64,000 nucleotides of DNA from Opisthorchis felineus (GCA_004794785.1 SJOL01001577.1:153258-217257), one strand, 5' to 3'. Shown: positions 23,181 through 36,330, counted from the first letter of the stretch. Notes: generated by a model from the sequence alone, not told the origin. Numbers and translations: made by a program.

Positions 23181-24745
23181 GAATCAAACGGCTGACGCGG
23201 GATGTTTAGAAGTGTGATTTCTCGGCGACGTTTCACGGCACCAAAAATTGCTTGTCGTACACATATTACACATGTGGAATCTCCCATGCCGTGGGGTGCC
23301 TTTCTGTGAATTCACTTTACTAAATGGAAGCAGCGTTCACATAGCAATCACAGACGCGCATCCAAACCCTGCGTTGACTAAAAGGCTTTGAAATATCAAT
23401 CAGTATTTTCCATGTTCGGCGTAAGCCGTGGCAAGTGGATACTCATCCCTTATTCAAAACCAGTAAACATGACTACTTGGTTAATTTCAGTTTGCTGCTC
23501 CCTGTTTAGGTTAATGTAGCGAGTAGCAATTTAGTGAGTAAAAATCAACGGGCGATCCGATTGTTGTGACACGTGACACATGTATCGCGGTAGAATAGGT
23601 AGTGTTACGTGGTATGGGGTCTGAGTCACTGACATTTGAGCGACGAACCACGCGACTAAAACAACCCTGTGATAGCACTTAATTGCCGTTCACGGACAGG
23701 GAAAATCTGAGACAACAATGACATTACTTCTACGGCGTCAAGGTTTCGCACGCCACTGAACTGTCGTACGCTAGTCAAGCTTGTGTGGATCAGTTTATTC
23801 TAATCGGATCTGACTGGGGCAAAGCTAGTACCCGATTGAATATCATTCGTAAGTCGGACCTTCACGTACAGGTGGCGTTCAAACCAGAAGCAAATTGTGT
23901 GCTTCAGTTGACAGATTTCAACTGACGGCTGATGGGGTCATCCCGATCAGCGACTAGACGGTTTCCACCAAAGACTTTAGCCCTGCGAACAGCTCTTCAT
24001 TATTTGTTCATTTACCATCGTATGCGATAAACCGCGGCCGTTCGTTTCCGAAAGTGTCTCACATAGTGATGGGTTTCATTTGGTTCTCCAAGTGAATTTC
24101 AGGAAACCGAATTGGTCCAATTATTGCATAATGCACCATGCAGATAGATGTATATGTATGAATGCAAATTATACAAAATATTTGGTGTTTCGTTGATCAT
24201 CCATGCGAGGCTGGAATCACTCACAGTACCTTGTCCCAGACACGACGACTACTAAACTCACTGCGTTACGTTTGCTAACAGATTAGTGGATTCTTCTCAA
24301 CGAAATCCATTTTGAGAGGTGTACACATATCTATGTTAAATTAAACGGGATTCTGTCAAACCATCCACAAGCGCACATGTCCGCTAAATTTTGGCGAACG
24401 CTGTTCGTTTGTTAGTCAGAGAATCCGTCACTCTGAGGTTTAAAAGAAAGACGAATTTTGGAAGTATATAGTCACCGTTTTGACGTAATACGAAAATCGG
24501 ATGAAGAAAGCCTGATGCGGGCTTGTACGTGAAGTGACCAATTTGGGAGATCAGTGAATGAAATCGGTGTACTAATTGGTGCTTACAGAGTGCACTATTC
24601 TCAAAAAGTTGCGCAAATTTGAAAGTTCAGATTCCTACCTTGGCAATGTTCAACAACTATTGACACAACGGTTCGTTTCCAAACTAAACCCGTTTCCCGT
24701 TTGTTTGTACAAGCCGCAATCCTTCCATGTTTCCGTATGTACATG

Positions 24746-24747
<2 letters not shown>

Positions 24748-24785
<38 letters not shown>
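24748..24785. repeat. AT dinucleotide microsatellite
   Basis: About 38 bp of uninterrupted AT repeat lie roughly 100 bp before the homologous start of zinc-finger exon 3 in gene A. At the matching place genes B and C have only short broken runs of TATATATG type (49,870-49,900; 62,697-62,720), so the run expanded in copy A. Confidence 0.9.
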
Positions 24786-24787
<2 letters not shown>

Positions 24788-24892
24788 CGTGCTTCTTCAT
24801 GTCAGGATGGTCCTGCAACATATGGTGCATCATGTGGAGTTTAGATGCATTTCAATAGCATACCATTGTTTTCACATTCCACTCCTCAACGG

Positions 24893-25602
24893 CCACGGAT
24901 ACTGACGAAGCGTGTGAAAGGACGTCGGAAAATACGATCTCAGTTACAGTTAACGTCGAAGGGGAAATAGGTGAGAATGCTCACCCAAATGCATCGAAAA
25001 ATGCCGAAATTTCAACTGGGCATGCCGGATCGCCAGGTAACTCATCAAATTTGGTGGAGCCAGTCGGCCAAACCTGGACTAATCAATGCCCGGTCTGTAA
25101 ACGAGTATTTCGCCATCCATCACACTTCATAAGGCACCAGAAACCTCACACCACCTGTCGTGATTTCAAATGCAGTATTTGTGCAAGCGCCTACAAGTAT
25201 TCGTCCAACCTTGCCAAGCACATGAGTAAAAGACACGTGGATGAATCTGTTCCGCCTAAGAAGTCGTCTAGGGCACAAAAGTATGCATCGGAACAGGCAG
25301 GACATCCATGTCCTGAATGCAGTAAACATTTTAAAAGTTGGAAATGTCTGAAAAACCATCAAAGGGCTATACATCCTGAAGGAGTGTGTCATGTTTGTGA
25401 AAAGTGTGGTGTGTCGTTCCCCCGTGAGCTTTACTTAAAGAGGCATATCGGGCAAGTGCACGAACGCGAGGAAAAGTGTACTTGCCCTCATTGCGGAGAG
25501 TCACTCACACGTTCGAGAAATCTGCCGAATCACATTAGGAACGTGCATAAACGTGACCAAGCTGATGAAATAGCACAGCATTTAACCACTCAGTATTCAT
25601 GA
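24893..25602 (+). CDS. zinc-finger gene A, exon 3 (five C2H2 fingers)
   Basis: The frame encodes five C2H2 fingers starting CPVCKR, CSICAS, CPECSK, CEKCGV and CPHCGE. All keep C-x2-C-x12-H-x3/4-H spacing, and a longer non-canonical linker separates fingers 2 and 3. Such fingers usually bind DNA or RNA. Alignment with B and C carries the coding frame upstream to 24,893, and there is no ATG before finger 2, so the frame must be spliced to upstream exons. At 24,893 the AG acceptor seen in B and C is CGG here. An AG at 24,909-24,910 would give a phase-compatible exon starting at 24,911. The protein would be 275 aa, or 269 aa with the later acceptor. It may be altered or decaying, but the fingers are intact. 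An AATAAA lies at 25,747. Confidence 0.8.
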
Positions 25603-25746
25603 GCATGACTTCGAATGGAATACAGGTTTATTTTCCTTGTAGCGTTCTTTTCACATTACATGCAACAAGGCTATTCATGAAAAGTTTCTAAGATTATTTG
25701 TCTGTTAAATGAGTTGACTTTTGTGTGATCTGAACTCAGTGTTACT

Positions 25747-25752
25747 AATAAA
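25747..25752 (+). terminator. candidate polyadenylation signal of gene A
   Basis: AATAAA occurs 145 bp after the stop codon of the zinc-finger exon. Gene C has AATAAA 82 bp after its stop. Gene B has no canonical hexamer at a comparable distance. This is a motif match only. Confidence 0.35.
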
Positions 25753-25759
25753 CCAGCTT

Positions 25760-26720
25760 ATCCAAATAAAACAAGTTTTTTGCCCATTAGCCTGAAGAGA
25801 AAAGATAGTTTTTGTCCTAAAATTACGAGATGCTCGTAATGTGCGGCAAAGAATTGTGAACTTGTTCAACGTGATCCAACCTAAGTTGGATAACTTCTCG
25901 GTCTTACTGGTACCCGTGGTGAAAGTAGTCAACACCTTAATTTTGTGGTGAAAAATATATTATTGATTGGTCGTCACGGAACTTTTGGTGACCATTGCAA
26001 TGATGAATAACGAACAGACAAAACTTGACAACAGTGTCTGAGTTTGTGTAGAATTTAGCTGGTGCACGCTGTAGCTAGATTCATGCTACGCTATGAAGAG
26101 TGTAGCACGAGCCCAAATATAGAGTGCCGGACGGCAATCGATTGGCTCTACAGTCCCGAGGCGATGGCTTTAAATCACCGATCCCTGTGTCTCATAAGCA
26201 GGTCTAGGAAACCACGGGACTTATCGGATTAAACGCGGCACAGCTCATGAAATTGGTAGCCATGCCATCAGTTCATCCAAAATAGAACTGTTTGAAAAGC
26301 CACGCGTTTTCAAGCGATTTTGGAGCATTCCACAAGCATATACCAACGTAACTCCTACTGCTCAAGGGACCAACTGACTACCGCTTAATTAGACAAGCCG
26401 TGTAGTGAATTCCCCAAGTTTGATAAGCTCAGTAAAAGTAGTGACGACATGCAACTGAAAATCAATTTGACATCAGACAACACTCATAATGTTTCTGAAA
26501 ACTCTTCGATAGCCCACATGAGTCTTCCCAGGCTCATCGCGAGTTCCCATCAAACTCATGGTTTTCTTCAGGCAATGACATTGTTCTTCGAGGGTACGGC
26601 AAAGCAGTCGTTATTTAGGTGGACACACGAAAACAACCACCTTGTAAACTTTGAATATTTCCCACCGTATACAGACTGCCTCAACGAGGTCGGTCTATTA
26701 TCCGAACGGTGAGATTGCGG
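25760..26720. repeat. large repeat unit downstream of gene A
   Basis: This part aligns with 51,370-52,900 downstream of gene B; examples are CCTTAATTTTGTGG (25,937 and 51,522) and ACAGACTGCC near 26,670 and 52,880. Gene B and C downstream regions share about 400 bp (50,940-51,360) that A lacks. No gene was recognised. Confidence 0.6.
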
Positions 26721-29480
26721 CTACAAGAGTTGTTGCAGAAAACACTCTGAAACTGGAATCGCATTTACCTACCGCGTGCGAGTTTTAATGGACAGCCGAC
26801 GGCAAAATGGAATTGGCTTTGCCGTGACCAGAAGCTTAGTTGTAAGACTCGTCGGTGAACGAAATAGCATCAGCCCAGAAATGATGTCAACCCGAATTCA
26901 ACTGGCAACAGGACATTTTAGCACGTTTGTGAAGTTGTATGTGACCACAATGTTTCGTTCTGAAGATGACAAAATAACCAAGCCTTACACTGAGCGGCTG
27001 AACTTCATTCAGACAATCCACGCTGTCCATCATGCTTCCTTAGTCAGAGATCTTAATTCCACTGTTGGCCGAAATTCGGAGACTTAGAAGAAGATCCTGG
27101 GGCTCCGTGGATCTGGGGCAATGAACCACGCCATTGTATTTTGTCTGTGTATGCGTCTCTATGTTTGTCCATGGACCCCTTATTTGCTGTGTTGCTGAGG
27201 TTGCGTGGTCTGAAGGAGTGAAGTGGAGAAATCCGGTCGGACGCAAATAGTCATCCTCACAAAGATCCCCGGAACACCGAAAAATGTTTATAGGCCAAAA
27301 ACCCAATTGTGTAAAACCTTCAAGACATCCGGGGCGGTCAAAAGCTAGCAAAACGTGAATGTGTTGTCTGTGTGGAAGGCTCATTTCTCCACATGTTCAA
27401 TCGTCCGTCGGAAATCTAATCAGACCAACCGAAACAAATACCGCCATCTAAAGAGAGGGGGCATATGGAAGATCCCCCAGCATTAGAAAAACTGCAATCT
27501 GCAGGTTCGCAACCACAAAAGAAATGGGTCTGCAGAAATGACGGACTGCCACCTAATTTCGTTCACCATGGAAAGCCGAGGATGTTCAGGGGGTCTTCAT
27601 TATGCCGACATAGTTCCCTTATTCGAATGAAATTGATTCAGGCAGGAAGCAGACGATTACGGTGGAAGCAATTTAATTGACAATGTTGGCAATACCCTAG
27701 TTCGCAGTTGGATGAAGGGGGTGAATATGGACATACCGAATGAAATTTTTTTTGGAAGAACACGGTGGATTCTGGAGAAGCGTCAGTGACTTGATCTTCT
27801 CAGTGAGAAATTTATACAACAATTGCCGAATATCCTATTCATTGGCTTCACAAAGGTTTGTGAGTCGCCGTTCGAAAGATCGACTTCCCAAACAAAATTC
27901 TCAACCAACAGAAATTTTCCTCTACAGTATGATGAAAACAAATGTTTGAGTTGGTTGAACTACATCCGCAGAGTTCAATACCGACACGAATGTCAAACAA
28001 GGTGGCGCTGTGGCGCCAAAGTTAACCAGCATGTGTCTAACTGTAACATGCGCTAAGCTTTTCGTAATTCAGAACATGTCATGGCTATTCACTGTTGTCT
28101 GGATTGTCACCCCCTCTCAAAAGGAACTCTGTTTTCACGCGTGGTAAGTGACATGAAGGTCCGTGTGTGTTTTTCCCACTACTGCTATACTGGCACATTG
28201 TGAAGCGGAGTCGCAACGTCTCACAACAACATTCGCGCCGCAGCATCCAGTTTTGGCCCGAATATAAATATTTCTTAGAGACTTGGCTCCTATCAACTTT
28301 CTCCTGTGAGGTACCAAAACTTGCAAAACAGAGGTAAGAGGTAGAGCTAGGCGTGTTGCTCGAGTTTTTGATACCTAGACGCAACTCTGATCTAATGGAT
28401 AGAGTTGAGGTTGCGGATATCAAAGGCCAACATTCGGTTTGGAAAATTACGTCGCTTTTGGAGGCAACCAATATCTGCTAATGGACCTAAAAATTTGCGG
28501 GTACCGGACTACTACAGAAGACGAAAATGTGCGAAATCAAAAGCATGTGAATTCACAAACAGCCGCAGTCTGGGATGCACGACATGGTGTCACGTTCCCA
28601 AACAATTAGCATAAGGGTAGTCAAAGGATGCAATGGGTGGCCGGAAAAGACCGAAACCACGATATATGAGAAACTTTATACTTAAACAGGGTTAGTACAC
28701 ACGGCTAATAGTTGCCAACAGGCCCCGAGTGAGACTATCTGCCAAGCTAATTCCCTCGGTTTTCAATCGCAATAACATCATCGGCACCACCGCACAGACC
28801 ATAATTTGAACAGGCATCCAGAGGTTCAATCGCTGTCGACAATTAAATCCTTAGCGGATGCTAGCCCAATGCACCTCATTCCTCAAGAACCATGAACTCA
28901 AATAGGATGCGTACTACTGAAAATAGTTAACCAAGCGGAACTGGCTAATTAGTAACTCCTGGTGGATAGTCACGTGAAGTTATGTGCCGCGAAGATTGAT
29001 AGGACATCTGGCCACAAAAAGGGTGCAAAGCAGAACGAAGTTGGTTAAAATGTAATGACATTCAGGCTACTCGAGGTATTTCACGGAAAATTAACGAGCA
29101 CGTCCATCGTCTACTCATTGTTCAACACGACACAACAGGGTGATCAACGCTATGGACAAAAACGTTTTAAGGTGGTGAATGTAGATAGATGCAAGCGTCA
29201 TCAAATGAACCAGCGAGCAGGTGCCTTCCAGTTCGGTTCCACATGAGCTTGCTGTTTAGTGAAGTTTTCTGCTTCAAAATCATCGACGTCTGAGTTATTA
29301 ACCGCAAAGTAAGGTCAATAATTCCTCTATGCCAACAACCCACGTGATTTAAAAGACCATAAGCATCTCACAAAAACACATGCTGGATGAACGTACAAAA
29401 GACCGCTTTTTGGCCAAACATTTCGTAAGCCCAAAGACAACCACAGAGATGTCCGGCTCTGCGAATAATATAAGGACGAA
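26720..29480. other. unassigned region, mostly absent from copy 2
   Basis: Between homologous points near 26,715 (52,995 in copy 2) and 29,480 (53,920 in copy 2) copy 1 is about 1.8 kb longer. Open frames of 103-128 codons occur on both strands (26,776-27,087 plus; 27,040-27,384 minus; 28,085-28,471 minus). They overlap one another and match no family known to me. The extra length may be an old inserted element. I see no terminal repeats. Confidence 0.35.
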
Positions 29481-29880
29481 CGCTGAGTAACCGTACGCGA
29501 GCGAGATTGGCATTAGAACGTTGAGGTGGTCGTGCAAGAAGCTTAGCCTAATTTGAAACTGGAAAATGCCTCTGTAGTTGTGCTAATGACCGCGAATGTT
29601 CGCGATGTCTACTAATTATTTGTTTTCTTCATTTGCTCCGATCTGCGTCTCAATTAATGAATCCGGTTAGAATGGCAAGAATGTTAATAACGGGATAGAG
29701 CGTCCCTTGTAGCAGAACAAGTCTAAAGGCAAGAATAGTGAGTTGATAAAAATAAATAATATTCATTCAGCTCTGACACACTTTCGGTGCCTGGCTGCCA
29801 TGCTACTCGAAGGAAATACGAGAACTGAGTTACTGCCAGGTTGCTCAAGTCTAGACAGGAGCAGTCAAGGTGCAGAGGTT
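29480..29880. repeat. unit end segment shared by copies 1 and 2
   Basis: This segment aligns with 53,920-54,280 at about 80%, for example at AATACCTCTGTAGTTGTGCTAATG-CCGCGA. After it, copy 2 continues directly into sequence matching 14,720 onward. That marks the join between copies 2 and 3 and shows that copy 3 lacks roughly the first 11 kb of the unit. Confidence 0.65.
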
Positions 29881-32800
29881 GGATTAAACAATATAGGAAC
29901 AAACATCAATGTAGTCGTAGTGAATTCAATCGAGACAGTGGAACTGATCATCTGACAGATCGGTGAGATGAAGACCTGGAACACAATCCAAATCATCTGA
30001 TGGGTTTTCCAAGAACGACGCAACGCGTCGGATTCGGGATGATTCGGTTGACTACCACACCTTTGGCCCCTAGCATGATCGACCAAAACGAACACTTTCA
30101 GAGTAGTTAGACCGTCAAGTTTCTGTCCTGCCGGTAAGCGGAAAAACGTGACACGAAAAAGACTAGATTTGCGGAGATGCATAACTTCAAGCAGTTTGTT
30201 TGGCAAGACCAGGCTAGTCATAGCGACAGGGTTAGTTTGACGGTTTTTCTCAATTTACAACGAGTGCCGAACACGAAAAAAGAAAGCTTCACAATTTTTT
30301 TCATGCGAGTTCTATTTGTTGCGTTTTTATTGCGAGTTATATTGATACTTGTTTGCCAGTTCTGCCCTCATGATATTTGAAAAATCTTCTATGAAGTGGA
30401 CTGGAAGACGAATATTAGCAATTTGACCGTCAACACGGCGTATTGCCTTTAAGTAACTATTCATCTTTTTCAGCATAATTATGTTACTGACAGATAGAGT
30501 GGAACGAATTTCGACAGAATGGTGATGGATAGATTTAGAGAGTGTACGTAACTGGATTACGGTCATCCCCTGGGAACAGAGCTCTATGGATGAGAAGTTA
30601 TCCTGAGCCCTTCTAGTTGGAAAATTCCATCCGAGGGTGATATCTCCTTCATATCATGCTTTGTAAACAGTGTGGAACCCTGCAGTCTGTTTTTTGACAA
30701 ACTAACGGGAATTTTCTGCCCGAGTTTGTCCCGAAATGTCAGGAGAGTTCAAGGTCTCCATGTCCTCTTCAGAAGCTAAACCCGGTTATTGATGGAAAAC
30801 TATCGTACAAAGTTGGTCCTTTAGGAAACCTTCATTGGTTACTTGGCCGAATAAAGAGTACCTTCTGCTTAGAAGAGCAGTGATAAACGATGAATGATGC
30901 TGAATTTGTATTGAGCAGGAGGATTTGAACCTTTAAGTTGTTCATTGCATTGTATGGCAAAGCCCGGCTTTTATTGATCTGCAGCGATAGATATCGCTAA
31001 TTGAATGTGCAACTATTCATACATTAGGGCAGTTTGTTAAACTTTTTTTTCAATGTATTTACAGGGCGAGTATGGATGGGTTTGTGCCTCACGGCAAGTG
31101 CTATTCAAAGCCGCAACTATGTCATTTACATATTTCTGTTCGTCACACATACTCTGGTAGGTGGTAATATTTAGGTTCAGTAAATAATCCCATTTATGTT
31201 AGTAAAACGCAAATGTGGCAGGCAGACAGTTTCAGAGCTTCCATTATGAAATTTATGACAACGGTTCAGGCGTTAGAACCAGAATTTTTTGGATAGCGGA
31301 GGGTCTATACAACATTCAGTAGAGATTTCGTCCTGTCAGCGAAACTAGCCGATGTTGAAAGGCACAGAAGCAGTGTACGACTATCTCTTCCTTGTTGGGT
31401 ATGATCAGCAGTACGCATTTCACGAAACCCGAAGTTTCAAACCCGCGACTTTCAAGCGAGCGGCTAAAAATTGACTGTTTCGTCACGAGCGGCTGATCAT
31501 CATTTTGATTGGTCTTCAGTAGGGCAGGACATAGCACCACTCATGGTCAATCCCAGAAAGCACATTACGTGGTCACATACTGCCCGGATCCTTTAGTGAC
31601 GAGAAGCCTGTCCTGTCTAAGTGAGAGCTAATCACTGCTGATCAGCCGCCCGTGGACAAACGGTTAGGTGTTCAACCACTGGCTGGAAGTTTGCGGGTTA
31701 TCAACGCTGAGCTTCGTCCGATGCGCCCAAGGTGAAACAGCTGTACAATGCTTCTAGGTTATTCAGCATAGATTGGCTCCACGGATAGGACGAAATTCCT
31801 GTTGAAAATTGCTAAATCTCCTTATATCAACAATAATATATTGCTTTCTTCTGTATTGATTCCATGGTGGGTCTGTGAGTGAGAGTCAGGAAGGATTCTG
31901 TTAATGGGTTTCGGTATTTTGTCGGAAGGTTGGGCAGTTTTTCGGGCCAGGAAATCGGAGAGAATGAACACGATTCTTCCGTAAACAAGGTGTAGACTGC
32001 CATAGTTTGATGGTGAAAACTTAGGTCGAGACTAGTGGACGCTGTCGTGCGATCCTGGAGTTATGTGTAAAAATACAGTATACCGTTTCGAATGAACTCC
32101 CTGGATATGCCTGAGCGGTCGATTGCTGCCATACTGAAGTCAATCGAACTGTTATCGTCTTGTGTCTGCATGATAATCTGGCAAACTATTTTGGGATTAA
32201 AACTGATCAGAAAAACGCTTGCGAATAACATCCGGGGAATAGTAGCGGTGAGTGTTCTACTGACTGAGTCACTTAACATTTTCCCGAAGACATCCAACGT
32301 GCTATTGCCCTTGAATAGTGTTTGAATATACATTTGCTTTGTGGATACTGTCCAGGTCACTTTCATGGGCGTATTTCTCTAAGTCAGTAATCAGTCAGAC
32401 TTCTTTCTGCTTAGTTCCCCATCTAGGGCTTCCTCAGAGCAGATTATGCGGACTGCGCACGTTAAACCGCAAACGAAGTTTAGCAATTCAAATCAACAAA
32501 TCTGTGGAAAATTGTGCACTATCCGAACCAAGTCGTTTTTCTCAAAAGATTGTTGTATTCCACTATTAAGTTTCCCGTGCAGACCGATATCGGGGAAGTG
32601 ATAGATCCGTTGGTTCCTGCTTCACAGGTGAAAACAACTGTTTGATGATTCTGGTTAATTATTTTTTTATTATTACAATACATGGTCAGTTCGTACAAAT
32701 ACCACAAATAAACTATTCAGATATAGCCGACACAGGCGCATTTGATTAATGGATCCTTTTGGCGTCGACCATTATAGATTATTCGAAAAAAAACATTAAT

Positions 32801-33339
32801 CGGCAAGGAATCAAGTGGCCAATCCATTGTTATTCTGTAGTTTTTTCTATATAGTTCATTTTGAACAGGAATTGTACGCTAAATGTGCATCATGATAGCA
32901 CTTCCTTTAGGCCAATATTTATGGTGGGCGCATTTATACGACAGGAAATAGGAGTGGCCCTTTCTAACAGTGGTAAATTTGCTGACGATGAAGTGCCGTC
33001 AAAACAGACCATGAGAAGGCGATGCGGCTGAAATTCGTGCAGATGATCGACAAACTCAACAGAATCTTGCCAGCTGTAAACACATAGCTAATTTCATATG
33101 GACATCAGTAATTCAGCTGAGCTTTTGACAAATGGGTGTTAGGACCCGACCTATAGAAGTTAAGCTGACCAACTGGCTCAGGAGACCGAAAGATGTAGGT
33201 TGCATTGCTCTTTCGGAATACGAAAGATATATGGTACCCGCATAACACACACCTTCATGATATGCTTTATCATGCTGCTGATTCACTCACGTTGACAATA
33301 TACCGAAACACTGGTGGTACAGTGGTGTTAATTAGTCAA

Positions 33340-33440
33340 CCATCCAACCGTCCGATGGTGACTTTCCCACTATTGGTAACGAAACGCATGCAAGCAAACT
33401 GCCAAGCTCGGCGAACAAATCGACAACCACCCGATCTATA
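33340..33440 (+). repeat. fragment of the GACGAAACG repeat family
   Basis: This is the copy-2 counterpart of 6,232-6,345, with GGTAACGAAACGC followed by CCAAGCTCGGCGAACAAATC. It is more changed at the GACGAAAC core than copy 1, which argues that the core is no longer under selection here. Confidence 0.6.
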
Positions 33441-33455
33441 ACTAACTGATTTACT

Positions 33456-34440
33456 TAGGCCTATGAAGTACTTCTTTGCAAAAGAAGTGTGGTTGTCTGA
33501 TTAGATTTTTTCGAGTGTGGCTGGGTTAAATTGAGCACGCTGGAGGACACTCGAAATGGGTGTTACCCATATCTTATTTTAGCTTCCTCCTCTGCTGATA
33601 TCCAAGCAAGGGAATTCAGCAAAAATTAGCGATCCCCCATACCCTTAATTACACACTAAACAGACAGATTGAGATAGATTTTAATTTGGTTTTATTTGCC
33701 TGTTGAATGCTTGAGGGCAACTCATTCACAATCCACCGGAGACCAATTCGCTCGCCCTCGTCCAACCAAAATCTAGCCGACACAATATGAAGCATGCAGA
33801 GATTCTAAATTCTCCCAAAGATGTCCACCTCACTCCTTTTTCTTTATTCTTAAATAAGACGTTGCATTCCTAACACCATAGGCTGCTGATAGCTTCTCAT
33901 CTGGCTACCTCTGCTGGACCTCAATAAATTTAGTTAAGATGAATTGGTTTGAAGTCAGTCAGCAAGATATGAGACATGGGCCCTGTACACTAATTCCGGC
34001 AAACCAAGAACACTCATGGGTGGTCCGTCAAATGATCATACTTTTGGGTATATTCTTTTTTGGAAATATTTTTGTCAACAATACGAGACAGGCCTTATCT
34101 GTATCCATACTCAACAGGTTCAGATGGATTGTCTACATTCATTCTGTAGGAATCGGGCCTTCAGTTAGGATGCTGCAGTTTCTGAACGATGAAATAATAA
34201 CAAGCGTGGATTAGTTCGATGTTTCAAAATTCTGTTTCAGGTGTACAAATAAAGTGCCTGGGGTGAAAGCACCTCAGCAGGGGGTAAGAGGCAGTGTTTG
34301 CTCTCCGTCCGTGTGGTATCACCAGCAAAATTAATGTGAATTGACGGACAGTTAAAGGGAGTGTGATCAAAACCGACAACTTCGGGTCTGATGAACAAGA
34401 ATTCTGCTAGTTGCATCAGGGTAAGTGGCGGGGGGTTGTG
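33456..34440. other. about 1-kb segment present only in copy 2
   Basis: Copy 1 passes from the GACGAAACG repeat straight into CACAAGTGATTCA (6,365), while copy 2 has about 985 bp between the same landmarks. The segment holds a 91-codon plus-strand frame (33,939-34,214, starting MNWFEVSQQD) with a hydrophobic stretch IILLGIFFFGNIFV. I do not recognise it. No terminal inverted repeats or target-site duplication were obvious, so insertion in copy 2 and deletion in copy 1 are both possible. Confidence 0.5.
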
Positions 34441-35934
34441 CCACACACACAAATGATTCAAAATTTGTGCTATAAATGCATGGTAAGAGAACACCACAGA
34501 AGACAATAGCTTGAAGCATTTCCATCGTATATTCTTCACTGTGTAATTTGTAATTTTCTGTGACAGCCAATTTTGGATTCTCTAAACTATGACCATCTAC
34601 AGACAGGGGCTGCCAGATCTCCATTTACGGGCCTTTAATCCAGCGTCACTAGTATGAGTCCTTGATTTATTTTCATCCGAGTAATTGCGATTTCAGGGCT
34701 GTGGGTTCAGCAACTAGATTTACCATTCGGCTACGTGGACCTGAACCCAAAATGTTCCGATTAGGGTTTCCCAATCCAGGGCAGGTTATGCAGTATAACT
34801 TGGTTACATTCCACACACCGGAATGCTAAACCAGACAGCCCATATGCTAACGAATTCAAAATTACCAAATCTCCTCACACTACTACCAATTTAGAATTGG
34901 CCTAATTAGTGCCAGAATAGAACTGAAATATTCACGACGAGATGGATCCATTGTGCGAGCTACTGGTCATGGCTGACTGCTTGCGGGATTTCGAATAGAA
35001 ATCCTGCCACCTACCAGGTTTTTCTAGGTATTTTCAGGTGGTGCACAGGTGTGGCAAATAAAACCAAGAGCTGTGACAAGCTACATAAGAGAGCTGCAGA
35101 GGCAGAATGTGAATGACAATTGTCTTCACCAACGAGATCGGTCACTATGGTGATTCGAGGGGGGGGGTTATTTTCCGAACACAAAATACTCTCTGTTGAA
35201 TTCTCGAGAGTCGGGAAAATACATAATGTGTAGATGGTTGATAAATGCTCTGGGATGGTTTTAGAGGACGAATCGTGTCGATAATGGTTTGTTGAACTTC
35301 CTAGTCCTGATTTGTCGGATCGGGGTGATTTCTGTCTACACGGAGTGAAATGAATCCAGGGCGAAACCGGTCGTGGGCTGTCGAAGAATTTTCCGCTACC
35401 TTATGAGTAGTACATTGCGCAAAATCCAGTCTATCTTAAAGTTCGCGACATCGCACTTAGCTGACATATATCAAGCTAAACAAATCGGCTTTAAATGATG
35501 TTTGTTGCAAGCCCACCAGGTAACTTTTTGACAGCTTTATTTGTTAGCATGGTTGACGTGTCTCATTAGAATCAGTCATTGTGTGGCTTGGCAGCAGCTG
35601 AGCAGAAAAATCCGCTCCCCAAACGCCTGATTCGACTTTTTTACCACTGGACAAAAATCTAACTATTTTTCCCAGAAAATCACTGCTTTATTTCGGCTGA
35701 CTCAAAGCGGATGTACTCTATCGTGGACTTTTGATCGCCAACCAGAGTGGACAATTCAGGTCCCCTCCGAGAACACCTATGGCACCCGGGAAATCATTTA
35801 TTGGATAGACTGCTGCGGTGAATTATTCGTACTCTTAGTTCAAGCAAAGAGAAGTCCATTTCTAGAAAACGGTATGACTGTAATTCGGCACTGAAAATAG
35901 TGTTTGGACGCTGTAGCTCTTCGTTATGTAAACC

Positions 35935-36305
35935 TGCAAGTGACTAGCAAACCTGTAGCTAAGGGACATCCGACGGAAAGGGCCAGTTCTGACGGTTCAG
36001 CTTTTTTCGTAGGTGGGTAAATCGATCGACTGGAACGAGCCAATTACTGCGCTGTCATTCGAGACGTCAGGAAGACAACTCTCACCGTCCAGGCGTGAAG
36101 ACCCTCACAAATTGGGATGCGATAATTCAGCCGCTTACAGTGTGCACTAGTAAAGTGGAAGTGGCGCGCTCACCTAGCATGTCAGATATCCAGGGTTTAA
36201 ACCTCAGCGTGGCCAAAGATATGTAGCCTAATAAGAGCTGAACTCGAGTTCTGTGCTTCCTCTCTTTAGTGTAAACTCAGCAGAATAGTTAGGTCAAGAT
36301 AGGAG
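35935..36305 (+). repeat. old tRNA-derived SINE-like element, copy 2
   Basis: This copy aligns with 42,905-43,340 and 8,940-9,285. The tRNA-like core at about 36,145-36,213 reads GCACTAGTAAAGTGGAAGTG, then CATGTCAGATATCC and a B-box-like GGGTTTAAACC. The 3' part has GTGCTTCCTCTCTTTAGTGT and CTCAGCAGAATA. It shares its site with the copy-1 element, so both descend from one insertion. Confidence 0.65.
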
Positions 36306-36330
36306 GGGAACTGTTCAAAACGGCATTGAT

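Noticed and set aside
25120..25392. 90-codon minus-strand frame
   Set aside because: It is antisense to the zinc-finger exon of gene A and is not kept in genes B or C.
28085..28471. 128-codon minus-strand frame, and neighbouring frames at 26,776-27,384
   Set aside because: Frames overlap on both strands, no family was recognised, and there is no counterpart in copy 2.
29865..30221. 118-codon minus-strand frame
   Set aside because: No recognised motif and no conserved counterpart near 54.3 kb, where the unit is truncated.
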